Assembly (NCBI RefSeq): GCF_026735135.1
Contig: NZ_JAPQER010000002.1
Span: 248,001 to 312,000, forward strand
Direction of reading: 5' to 3'
DNA length: 64,000 bases
From: Clostridium aestuarii
GTDB lineage: Bacteria > Bacillota > Clostridia > Clostridiales > Clostridiaceae
The notes beneath the pieces were generated by a model, which worked only from the letters and a program-made list of their open reading frames with translations, had not been told where the DNA came from and ran no database searches. Below, piece by piece: positions 54,937 to 63,122 of the stretch. The translations under genes and the position numbers were made by a program. The stretch's first letter is position 1; every line of letters begins with the position of its first letter.

Positions 54937-55395
54937 ATGAGAAAAGTATCTTTTTTAAGCTATAACATGACAACAGCAGATGCCAACAATCCAGATGGAT
55001 TAGTGCCAATTGGACGTCAGTTTGATTTTATCGGAGACGTTGAGACAGAAGAAATGATTTTAGTTGATGGTGATGAGTCACTTTGTCTTGGATACCATGA
55101 TGTTAAATGTTACAAAGACATTTATGTAGGCGATATGGTTGACTTTAAAGCAACTCTTACGAAGGTAGGAAACACATCTCGTGACTGTAAAATTGAAGTT
55201 TTCAAGCTTGCTACACCTGCTTTCCGTGAGGGCAAAACAGATTGTAAACAAGGAGATATGGTTTGGTTTAACGAACCTGTACTTTGTACAGAGGGAAATG
55301 TTCGTCTTGTAGTTAAGAAGCACTTACAGCGTGGTGAGCAGCCAGACGGATTAGTAATTGATCCATGGTGTCCACTTGAGGATTTTCCAGAATAA
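54937..55395 (+). CDS. Ammonia-lyase-like hotdog subunit A, copy 2
   Basis: Identical to copy 1 apart from three residues (P to Q and D to N around 104-111, and N to D near the end). All core motifs are kept. The second copy may raise dosage or offer slightly different specificity; near identity at DNA level points to a recent duplication. Confidence 0.7.
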   Translation: MRKVSFLSYNMTTADANNPDGLVPIGRQFDFIGDVETEEMILVDGDESLCLGYHDVKCYKDIYVGDMVDFKATLTKVGNTSRDCKIEVFKLATPAFREGKTDCKQGDMVWFNEPVLCTEGNVRLVVKKHLQRGEQPDGLVIDPWCPLEDFPE

Positions 55396-55454
55396 ATCCA
55401 AGCTTTAAAAAAAAGAAGCTAAACTGAAAATATAGAATAAAGGAGAATTGTGTT

Positions 55455-55832
55455 ATGAATGAACAACAGACAGTAACATTTCGTTATAGAATGTCAAACC
55501 GTGACGTGTTTTATGGTGGCGGAGTTGTAAACGGGGCAAGAAACATCACACTTATGAATGATACAGCAAACCGTCTTATGGCAAAGGTATTTGGAAACAC
55601 AGGTCATTGTGTTGAGGTAAAGAAGGTTCGTCTTTATAATCCTTCATTTGCAGGTGACTACATGGAGTATATTGCGAGAATTAAGAACATAGAAGGAAAC
55701 CGTGCATTAATTGAGGTTCGTTCTTTCAAGATTATTGAAGTTCCTGAAAAGCCACCATTCCCAAGTTCTATCGATGTACTACCTGAACCACCATTATCAA
55801 CAGTAGTTCAGTTTGTTTATGAGACATATTAA
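55455..55832 (+). CDS. Ammonia-lyase-like hotdog subunit B, copy 2
   Basis: Differs from copy 1 at two residues (K6T and an I-to-V change near the C-terminus). Spacing to its subunit A is one base longer than in copy 1. It is followed 14 bases later by the nitroreductase gene. Confidence 0.7.
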   Translation: MNEQQTVTFRYRMSNRDVFYGGGVVNGARNITLMNDTANRLMAKVFGNTGHCVEVKKVRLYNPSFAGDYMEYIARIKNIEGNRALIEVRSFKIIEVPEKPPFPSSIDVLPEPPLSTVVQFVYETY

Positions 55833-55846
55833 TTTAGGATATTAAT

Positions 55847-56383
55847 ATGAATGTAATAGAATGTATTAAAAAAAGACGAAGCATCCGTAAATATAAAACA
55901 TGTAAGGTGGAACATGAGGTGATAGAGCAACTTGTTGACTGTGCAAGATGGGCTCCATCATGGAATAATTGTAAAGCTGTTCGTTATACAGTTATTGAAA
56001 AAGACTATGAGATTCAAACAATTGCTAATACATTGGTAGCATCTGAAAATGTAAATATTGTTAAAAATGCACCAATGCTTCTGGCTCTTTCTATTGTAAA
56101 GAACCGTTCTGGTTATGAAAGAGATGGTTATACTTCTACCGCTAAGGGAGCAACATGGGAGATGTTTGACACTGGAGTTGCCTGCCAAAATATTTGTCTT
56201 GCAGCAGAAGAATTGGGACTTGGAACTGTAATTATGGCATCTTTTGACGAAGAAGGAGTTACAAAATTTATTGATTTGCCGGAAGACGAATTGATTATTG
56301 CATTGGTTGCATGTGGATATCCAGCAGAAGAGCCAAAAGCTCCAAGAAGAAAAGAAGTTTCACAAATTCTGCGTTATCATTGA
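55847..56383 (+). CDS. Nitroreductase family FMN oxidoreductase
   Basis: A 178-residue flavoprotein. It begins with the FMN-binding RRSIRKY and CARWAPSWNNC and ends with ALVACGYPAEEPKAPRRK, both family hallmarks; TGVACQNICLAAEELGLG forms the central helix. It is last in the catabolic cluster and could reduce an enoate-like or quinone-like intermediate or recycle flavin; no specific role can be read. The ribosome site is weak (AGGAT), suggesting low or coupled translation. Confidence 0.85.
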   Translation: MNVIECIKKRRSIRKYKTCKVEHEVIEQLVDCARWAPSWNNCKAVRYTVIEKDYEIQTIANTLVASENVNIVKNAPMLLALSIVKNRSGYERDGYTSTAKGATWEMFDTGVACQNICLAAEELGLGTVIMASFDEEGVTKFIDLPEDELIIALVACGYPAEEPKAPRRKEVSQILRYH

Positions 56384-56488
56384 AAAAAATACAGGGCGTG
56401 TTCTTAAGGGCTATTTTTAGAAGACTTTAGGGCATGCCTTGTATGCTTTGAAATCCAAAATATTTATAAATAATAACAAGAGACAATA

Positions 56489-56530
56489 AAAAAGGTAGTC
56501 ATTTCAATTGGTGAATACACTACCTTTTGG
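56489..56530. terminator. Bidirectional intrinsic terminator
   Basis: AAAAGGTAGT (56490-56499) pairs with ACTACCTTTT (56519-56528) between the nitroreductase and the converging MerR gene. Confidence 0.75.
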
Positions 56531-56549
56531 TTATTACTTAAAATAAAGC

Positions 56550-57428
56550 CTATTTTTTCTTTACACGACCAATTTTTGTTACCGGAATTATTATTTTGGT
56601 AATATGTTCATCCACGTTGGTTACATCAAAAGGTGATATAATAAATTCTTCGGATATATTACCAGCAATTTTGTAACCATTTTTGTTAATCCACTGTATC
56701 ATTTTTATATGAGTATTTATAATATTCGAATAATTCCCGATGTGAGTAGTAGTAGCAGCAGTAAATCCTCCAAATTTCCTACAATTATCGCATTTAGTAG
56801 GTGATTCTATGTACATTCCAAATTCAATGAGTGAATCCTTAAAGAAAAACTGCTCAAGAGGGTTTGAATGGTATGTAACAATAATTGATCCTTTGCTCTT
56901 TAGTTGTAGCTTATTGCATAAATCAATTATTTCGACCCATCGTTCTAAAGACACCTCTGAATTCGAATAATTTTTCATTACTTTTTTGGTAAATACTAAA
57001 TCGGTTTCAGGAATTTCCTTAATCTCTATATTTTCAGTAATAATATCCTCTTTGTTGCAGTAGGAAATCATATCTACCCCTTCTTTTAGTCTTTGCAAAA
57101 AAGCATAGCCATCGGAATAGCTTTTTTGGAGATTATTTATTTCGTCGGAGATTTCCAAAAGTTTACGTTCTATACTTTTTTTTAGAGTTTCAGCTTTGTT
57201 ATCATTTATAATTTGTTGAATTTTCTTTAAGGTAAATCCAAACATTCTTAGTTTACGAATTATACATATTGTTACCATTTGGTCCTTACTATAATATCTA
57301 TATTTATTTTCTTCATTTCTAAATTTAGGGACAACCAATTTTATTTCATCATAATAACGTAATGTTTTCGTAGGAATATTACAAATTTCTTCCACTTGAC
57401 CTATTGAATATTTATCTCCTCTTTTCAT
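56550..57428 (-). CDS. MerR family regulator with GyrI-like effector domain
   Basis: A 292-residue regulator: winged helix-turn-helix at 7-75 (YSIGQVEEICNIPTKTLRYYDEI), a dimerising coiled coil to about 120, and a C-terminal GyrI/BmrR-like ligand domain (to residue 292). Such proteins twist promoters with 19-base spacers. Two promoters of that shape sit in the adjoining catabolic cluster (47868 and 51189), which makes this the leading candidate activator. AAGGGGGAG precedes the ATG. Confidence 0.85.
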   Translation of the reverse strand: MKRGDKYSIGQVEEICNIPTKTLRYYDEIKLVVPKFRNEENKYRYYSKDQMVTICIIRKLRMFGFTLKKIQQIINDNKAETLKKSIERKLLEISDEINNLQKSYSDGYAFLQRLKEGVDMISYCNKEDIITENIEIKEIPETDLVFTKKVMKNYSNSEVSLERWVEIIDLCNKLQLKSKGSIIVTYHSNPLEQFFFKDSLIEFGMYIESPTKCDNCRKFGGFTAATTTHIGNYSNIINTHIKMIQWINKNGYKIAGNISEEFIISPFDVTNVDEHITKIIIPVTKIGRVKKK

Positions 57429-57812
57429 CCATACTCCCCCTTCAAAATAATTCCTGCTCTGTTAAATTATATATTACTATCAATGTGGAAGAAGTGCAAT
57501 AGTTTAATAGTTAAAAATTACACATCTTTGCTACAATTACAGGTTCAATTGTCTTTGAGTGTTTATAATTTTAAACAAAATATAATATTAAATTATTATT
57601 TTTCATAGTCTATGTTACAAAATTGTAAGATTTAAACACAGCAATGTAAGCTAAAATAATGGAATGAATGATTGATATTATTTATAATAGATTTATAGAA
57701 TAAAATAACTAAAGAATAATGTTTTTTATTAAATATATTAATACAGGAGCATATAAAAGTGGAGGAATAATAAAATAGGAAAAAGATAAATACAGGGTAA
57801 GGGAGAAGTTTA
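57429..57812. other. Intergenic region before the DUF4184 gene
   Basis: A 384-base AT-rich gap. It holds the MerR gene's likely promoter on the minus strand (TTGCAC, 17 bases, TAATAT, near 57470-57500) and nothing else identifiable. Confidence 0.4.
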
Positions 57813-58544
57813 ATGTCATTTACATTAGCACATCCAGCAGCAGTAGTTTTTATGAAAAATAAATACTTGAATTTGAGTGGATTGATATTAGGTTCTATGG
57901 CTCCAGATTTTATATATTTTATATTATTTAATCCAAGTAGCAATTTAGGACATACTATTTTAGGAGCTATAATAGTAAATTTACCATTATGCTTTCTATT
58001 AAATTTTATATATTATGAATATATAAAAGATACATTTATTATCAATTTGCCTAGTTGCATATCAAAATATTATACAGGCTTAATAGGTATAAAAAATAAA
58101 GTAACTAATGTGAAAGAGGTTATTATTTTTATATATTCTAGTATTATAGGAATGATGACACATGTATTTTGGGATTCTTTTACACATAAAACTGGATATT
58201 TTGTATTAAAACTAAATTTTCTTAGAAATACTATAGATTTACTAGGATATAAAATTTATGCATATAAAATAGCCCAACACGGAGGTACTTTGTTGGGATT
58301 TATAATAATATTAATTTTCCTTTATAAAATTAGAAATAAGGGGTTAAGTTTAAATGTACCTATAAAAAGCAAGATTATTTACCATATAACAGCTCTAATT
58401 ATTGAATTTATTGTTATGCTTTTTATTTATATAGTTTTTAATGATAGTTTTGGAATGGGAAGAATGGTAGTTACTTTTATAAATGGATTGTTTTTAGGAT
58501 ATTTAAGTGCATCTATTATTTATAGGCATCATTTAAAGATATAA
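57813..58544 (+). CDS. DUF4184 family membrane protein
   Basis: A 243-residue protein starting MSFTLAHPAAVV and continuing GSMAPDFIYF, the diagnostic opening of DUF4184. It has about six hydrophobic segments and conserved histidines and acidic residues near the membrane face (THVFWDSFTH), suggesting a metal-dependent membrane hydrolase-like fold. No function is established. GGGAGAAG precedes the ATG; no close neighbours in the same operon. Confidence 0.8.
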   Translation: MSFTLAHPAAVVFMKNKYLNLSGLILGSMAPDFIYFILFNPSSNLGHTILGAIIVNLPLCFLLNFIYYEYIKDTFIINLPSCISKYYTGLIGIKNKVTNVKEVIIFIYSSIIGMMTHVFWDSFTHKTGYFVLKLNFLRNTIDLLGYKIYAYKIAQHGGTLLGFIIILIFLYKIRNKGLSLNVPIKSKIIYHITALIIEFIVMLFIYIVFNDSFGMGRMVVTFINGLFLGYLSASIIYRHHLKI

Positions 58545-58666
58545 TGGTTAAATATTATAGTCTTTTCCTACACGAGGTACTGAATGAAAATAAAATAAAT
58601 GATAACTATATAATATAGTAATATTATATAGTTATATAAGCAATAAGATTGGAGTTGATATAATTT

Positions 58667-59593
58667 ATGATTGATTTACTTTTACTAGGTTGTGGTGGTG
58701 GAATGCCAATGCCAAATAGATTTTTATCATCTTTATTGATAGGTTATAAAGGAAGAAAGATACTTATAGATTGTGGTGAAGGAACTCAAGTATCTATGAG
58801 AATGTCAAATACAGGTTTTAAAAGTATAGACGTTATTTGTATTACACATATTCATGGAGATCATATAGTAGGACTTCCAGGACTTCTTGGGACAATTGGA
58901 AATAGTGGTAGAAAAGAAATTCTTACAATAATAGGTCCTGAAGGAATAACGGAAGCTGTTAATGGCTTAAGAACAATTGCAAATTGGTTGCCTTATGAAA
59001 TTAACATAATAGAAAATCCCAAAGAAACTTTAAGTATAGATAATGAATACATAAATGGAGATATAGAATTATTAACTTTAGAACTAGATCATTCATCACC
59101 ATGTATAGGATATAGCTTTTATTTTAAAAGAAAACCCAAATTTGATGTAAAAAAAGCTCTTGAAAATAATGTACCTAAAATTTTATGGAGTAAACTACAA
59201 AAGAATAAAGGAAAGGTTGTTTTAGACGGAAAAGAATATACTAAAGAAATGGTTATGGGAGAAGAGAGAAAAGGAATAAAAATTACAATGATAACAGATA
59301 CAAGGCCTAATAAGAGTATAGAAAAATTTATTAAAAAGAGTGATTATTTCATATGCGAAGGCACTTATGGAGACCAACAAGATCTAGAAAAAGCTATGAA
59401 AAATAAACATATGACATTTAAAGAAGCTGCTAAATTAGCAAAGAATGGAGAAGTTAAAAAGTTATTACTAACACACTTCGGTAATGCAATGAATGATCCA
59501 GCGCTTTATATTAATAATGCAAAAGAGATTTTTGAAAATACTATAATTGGATTTGATAGATATAGTACTAATTTAAAATTTGAGCAAGTATAA
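58667..59593 (+). CDS. rnz: Ribonuclease Z
   Basis: A 308-residue metallo-beta-lactamase-fold endonuclease that matures tRNA 3' ends. The zinc motif HIHGDH is at 61-66, with [12 protein letters not shown] at the start, an exosite-like insertion near 140-200, and the final [10 protein letters not shown] region. Size matches the bacterial short form. It stands alone, with its own terminator downstream. Confidence 0.92.
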   Translation: MIDLLLLGCGGGMPMPNRFLSSLLIGYKGRKILIDCGEGTQVSMRMSNTGFKSIDVICITHIHGDHIVGLPGLLGTIGNSGRKEILTIIGPEGITEAVNGLRTIANWLPYEINIIENPKETLSIDNEYINGDIELLTLELDHSSPCIGYSFYFKRKPKFDVKKALENNVPKILWSKLQKNKGKVVLDGKEYTKEMVMGEERKGIKITMITDTRPNKSIEKFIKKSDYFICEGTYGDQQDLEKAMKNKHMTFKEAAKLAKNGEVKKLLLTHFGNAMNDPALYINNAKEIFENTIIGFDRYSTNLKFEQV

Positions 59594-59695
59594 ATTTTAT
59601 AATGATGTATCCTTTAACCAAGAAACTACTCTTTCAGGAAAAAGCAAGGAAACACATTTTACATAGGAAAGAAAAACAATCAATATAGAAACAAT

Positions 59696-59747
59696 CGGTA
59701 TTTTTATGTTATCAATTTGGATTATATAAAAATACCGTTTTTTATTT
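59696..59747 (+). terminator. Intrinsic terminator
   Basis: A perfect 12-base-pair stem (CGGTATTTTTAT with ATAAAAATACCG) and a T-run, about 100 bases after rnz. The bases between hold only a doubtful 28-codon frame (59603-59689). Confidence 0.85.
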
Positions 59748-59859
59748 TAAGGAGTATTGCAATTTATGAACAACTTTATTACAGATGACTCTAGTGTTAG
59801 GATTTTTTCATAAAGCCTTATAATTTGGGATACAATATTTTTGAAAGGAGGCTACATCT

Positions 59860-59981
59860 ATGAATGTGTCCTCAAAATTGGATGAAAATATTAAAACCTT
59901 AAAAGAAAATTTAGCTGTTATAGGAAAATTGTAGAATATAATTTTGAATATTGTCCTTATTGTGGGACAAAGATAAAATAG
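59860..59981 (+). pseudogene. Frameshifted small zinc-ribbon protein
   Basis: After AAGGAGG, the ATG-started frame reads MNVSSKLDENIKTLKENLAVIGK and stops; a one-base shift continues as VEYNFEYCPYCGTKIK, a C-x-x-C zinc ribbon ending at the ribosome site of the next gene. A single lost or gained base explains it. Confidence 0.6.
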
Positions 59982-59990
59982 GTGATAAAA

Positions 59991-60512
59991 ATGAGAGTAT
60001 TTTATGCAGTTACATTTAATCAGGAAACAAAAGAAAAATTATTAGAATATAGAAACATAGTTGCTAATCAGTCAATAAAAGGTAAATTTACAAACCCTAA
60101 TAATTTTCATTTAACCTTGGAATTTATTGGTGAGGTTGATGAAAAACAATTAAAATTGTTAATTAATCTTTTATACCAGTTACAGGATTATCCTGAGCAA
60201 CTTATTTTTTCTTGTATTGGTTCATTTAAAAGGAAGAATAAAGAAATTATTTGGCTTGGTATTGAAAAGAACAAGGAACTTATGAAATTACAAAGAGAAT
60301 TAAGAGATTTATTAATTAAGAATGAATTTGAGGTTGATAATAGAAAATATAAACCCCATATTACAATAGGTAGACAAATAGTAAGGGTTGACTCAATGCA
60401 TGAAATTGATGTTGAACCTATGCAAGTTCCAATAAAATCAATTGCTCTTATGGAAAGTAAGAGAGTTAATGGAGAATTGATTTATGAGCCATTAAAAGAA
60501 ATAATACTATAA
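59991..60512 (+). CDS. thpR: RNA 2',3'-cyclic phosphodiesterase ThpR
   Basis: A 173-residue 2H phosphoesterase (2'-5' RNA ligase family) that opens 2',3'-cyclic phosphate RNA ends. Both catalytic HxTx motifs are present: HLTL at 40-43 and HITI at 123-126. AGGTGAT sets the ATG at 59991; an upstream GTG is not needed. It lies close to rnz, another RNA-processing gene, and just before arsD. Confidence 0.9.
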   Translation: MRVFYAVTFNQETKEKLLEYRNIVANQSIKGKFTNPNNFHLTLEFIGEVDEKQLKLLINLLYQLQDYPEQLIFSCIGSFKRKNKEIIWLGIEKNKELMKLQRELRDLLIKNEFEVDNRKYKPHITIGRQIVRVDSMHEIDVEPMQVPIKSIALMESKRVNGELIYEPLKEIIL

Positions 60513-60559
60513 GTTATAGAATGGTACACTACACTAGATATAAAAAGGAGATAGAGTTT

Positions 60560-60946
60560 ATGAAAAAGATAATTATATTTGATCCAGCTATGTGTTGTTC
60601 TACAGGAGTCTGTGGACCAGGGGTTGATCCAGAATTGTTAAGAGTGTCAACTATATTAAATAATCTGAAGAATAAGGGAATTATTGTTGAAAGATACAAT
60701 CTAACAAGTAACCCTCAAGCCTTTGTAGATAATAAGGTAATTAATCAATTATTAAATAGTGACGGTATAGATATACTTCCAGTTGTTATTGTAAATGGTG
60801 AAATTGTTAAAACAAAAGCCTATCCAACAAATGAAGAATTTTGCAAACTTTTAGAAGTACCAGAGGACTACCTTAAAATAACAATTAAAAAAGCTATACC
60901 TAAAATTAAATCTAAAGGTTGTGGATGCAAGGATGGTTGTTGTTAA
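60560..60946 (+). CDS. arsD: Arsenical metallochaperone ArsD
   Basis: A 128-residue chaperone that carries As(III) or Sb(III) to ArsA. The metal-binding cysteines C12, C13 and C18 are present (AMCCSTGVC), and the C-terminus has further cysteine pairs (CGCKDGCC). AAGGAGAT is spaced for this ATG; the open frame starts upstream at 60521 but without support. It is 21 bases before arsA. No arsR gene or ArsR operator was seen. Confidence 0.92.
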   Translation: MKKIIIFDPAMCCSTGVCGPGVDPELLRVSTILNNLKNKGIIVERYNLTSNPQAFVDNKVINQLLNSDGIDILPVVIVNGEIVKTKAYPTNEEFCKLLEVPEDYLKITIKKAIPKIKSKGCGCKDGCC

Positions 60947-60967
60947 CTAAGGGAAGGGTGTGTAAAT

Positions 60968-62713
60968 ATGTCAAAGTTATTTAATATTAATGATATAGAG
61001 TTAACCAAATATTTATTTTTTACTGGAAAAGGTGGAGTTGGTAAAACATCAACAGCATGTGCTACGGCCATGACATTAGCAGACCAAGGTAAGAAAATAA
61101 TGCTTGTTAGTACAGATCCGGCATCGAACTTGCAAGATGTTTTTAATACAGAGCTTAATAACAAAGGTGTTGCAATAAAGGAAGTGCCAAATCTTGTTGT
61201 TGCAAATTTTAATCCAGAAGATGCTGCAAATGAATATAAAGAAAGTGTTGTAGGTCCGTATAGAGGGAAACTTCCTGAAGCAGTAATAAAAAATATGGAG
61301 GAGCAACTTTCAGGTTCATGTACTGTTGAAATAGCGGCCTTTAATGAATTTTCAAACTTTATTACAGATGAAAAAATCCAAAAAGAATTTGACTATGTAA
61401 TATTTGATACAGCACCTACAGGTCATACACTTAGAATGTTACAACTACCATCAGCATGGAGCAATTTTATCAGTGAAAGCACTCATGGGGCATCATGTCT
61501 TGGTCAGTTAGCGGGTCTTGAAAGTAGAAAAGAAGTTTATAAAAATGCAGTAAAGGCATTAGCTGATAAGAATATGACTACACTAATTTTAGTTTCAAAG
61601 CCAGAAGTATCTCCATTAAAGGAAGCTGAAAGAGCATCTAAGGAGTTGCAGGATATAGGTGTAAAAAATCAGATTCTAGTTATTAATGGCGTTCTTCAAA
61701 TCCATGATGACATATTATCAACTGCTTTATATGAAAAGCAACAAAAGGCTCTTGATGAGATACCAAAGTATTTAACTAATCTAGTAACATTTGAAATACC
61801 ATTAAGACCTTATAATATAACAGGTCTTGAAAATGTAAGAGCATTTTTAAAAGAAGACAACATTAAATATAGTGATGAAAAGTTAACTATAAATGAAATT
61901 CCTAAATTAAAAACTGTTATAGAGGATCTATATAATACAGATAAGAAAGTTATTTTTACCATGGGAAAGGGTGGGGTAGGAAAAACTACTATTGCTGCTG
62001 CAATAGCCTTAGGGTTAGCAAGCAAAGGCAAAAAGGTTCATCTTACAACCACAGACCCAGCGGCTCATTTAAAGTTTGTTTTAGATGAAAATTTAGGAAT
62101 TACGCTTAGTAGTATAGATGAGAAAGAAGAATTAGCAAAATATAGAGAAGAAGTACTTAGTAAAGCCAGCGAGACTATGAGTGAAGAAGATATTGAGTAT
62201 ATAGAAGAAGACTTGAGGTCACCATGTACTCAAGAAATAGCAGTATTTAGAGCTTTTGCAGAAATAGTTAAAAGATCAGAAAATGAAGTGGTGGTAATTG
62301 ATACTGCTCCTACAGGTCATACTTTATTACTTTTAGATTCAACTCAAAGCTATAATAAAGAAATACAGCGTTCTCAAGGAGATATACCAGAGTCAGTTAA
62401 GAATCTATTACCTAAACTAAGAAATGAAGAACATACAGAGGTTATTATTGTAACTCTTGCAGAAACCACACCAGTTTATGAAGCCATGAGATTACAGGAA
62501 GATTTAAAAAGAGCAGGTATTCACAGCAAATGGTGGGTAATTAATTCTAGTATGTATGCTACTAATACAACTAATGAAATATTAAAAGCTAAGGCAAGCA
62601 ATGAAATTCAGTGGATTAATAAGGTAAATGAAATATCTAATGGTAAGTTTGCAGTTATTGAATGGAAGGCAGAAGAAGTAAAAGGTGAAAAGCTTAGTGA
62701 ACTATTAAGATAA
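60968..62713 (+). CDS. arsA: Arsenite-stimulated ATPase ArsA
   Basis: A 581-residue ATPase made of two homologous halves, each with a P-loop (GKGGVGKT at 20-27 and about 333-340) and the DTAPTGHT signature. The three As(III)-binding cysteines correspond to C118, C177 and C420. It normally energises the ArsB pump with ArsD delivering metalloid. No arsB or acr3 gene occurs in the remaining 1.3 kb or upstream, so the pump must be elsewhere or ArsA works alone. Confidence 0.95.
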   Translation: MSKLFNINDIELTKYLFFTGKGGVGKTSTACATAMTLADQGKKIMLVSTDPASNLQDVFNTELNNKGVAIKEVPNLVVANFNPEDAANEYKESVVGPYRGKLPEAVIKNMEEQLSGSCTVEIAAFNEFSNFITDEKIQKEFDYVIFDTAPTGHTLRMLQLPSAWSNFISESTHGASCLGQLAGLESRKEVYKNAVKALADKNMTTLILVSKPEVSPLKEAERASKELQDIGVKNQILVINGVLQIHDDILSTALYEKQQKALDEIPKYLTNLVTFEIPLRPYNITGLENVRAFLKEDNIKYSDEKLTINEIPKLKTVIEDLYNTDKKVIFTMGKGGVGKTTIAAAIALGLASKGKKVHLTTTDPAAHLKFVLDENLGITLSSIDEKEELAKYREEVLSKASETMSEEDIEYIEEDLRSPCTQEIAVFRAFAEIVKRSENEVVVIDTAPTGHTLLLLDSTQSYNKEIQRSQGDIPESVKNLLPKLRNEEHTEVIIVTLAETTPVYEAMRLQEDLKRAGIHSKWWVINSSMYATNTTNEILKAKASNEIQWINKVNEISNGKFAVIEWKAEEVKGEKLSELLR

Positions 62714-62835
62714 AGATATATCTTATTAATGAAAATTTTTATTATTTGACAAAATAACACATATTTCTACATTGAAATATGATACAATTCATATAAAGAA
62801 AATTTAGTAAACATTTAATATAAGGATGTGGCATT

Positions 62836-63051
62836 ATGAGTTTTTTATGCAGTAATTGTGATTTGAATTATAATATAGAAGAGGGTAAGGAGAAATTAAA
62901 CAATATTATAGTTGAAAAAAAGCAAAATTTAGTAGATGATAAAGTAATTAAATTAAGTCAACTATTGGATGATTTAGTATATAAGTGTGTTGTGTGTAAA
63001 AACAATTTAAATGTTATATCAAATTTGAAATTAAGTTTAAAAGATATATAA
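62836..63051 (+). CDS. Spo0E-like protein with cysteine pairs
   Basis: A 71-residue protein with the Spo0E-type helical hairpin and signature LSQLLDDLV (residues 40-48), preceded by GKEKLNNII. Unusually it has cysteine pairs near both ends (CSNC at 5-8 and CVVC at 51-54), which could bind zinc or form disulfides. AAGGATG precedes the ATG. If the family call is right, it would remove phosphate from Spo0A or a related regulator. Confidence 0.55.
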   Translation: MSFLCSNCDLNYNIEEGKEKLNNIIVEKKQNLVDDKVIKLSQLLDDLVYKCVVCKNNLNVISNLKLSLKDI

Positions 63052-63122
63052 AGACTTAGTTTTAGCGAGAATAAATTAATATCTTTATAAAAATTCATAG
63101 TAAAAAGGTAGTTGATATAGAA

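Larger units (their letters stand above)
52744..55834 (+). repeat. Near-identical direct repeats flanking the CoA-transferase gene
   Basis: About 895 bases (52759-53653) recur at 54937-55832 with few substitutions and one indel, including intergenic sequence. The copies bracket the CoA-transferase gene; recombination between them would delete or amplify a 2.18-kb unit. Confidence 0.95.

Noticed and set aside
59603-59689. 28-codon open frame after rnz
   Set aside because: No ribosome site or family resemblance; ends before a terminator.
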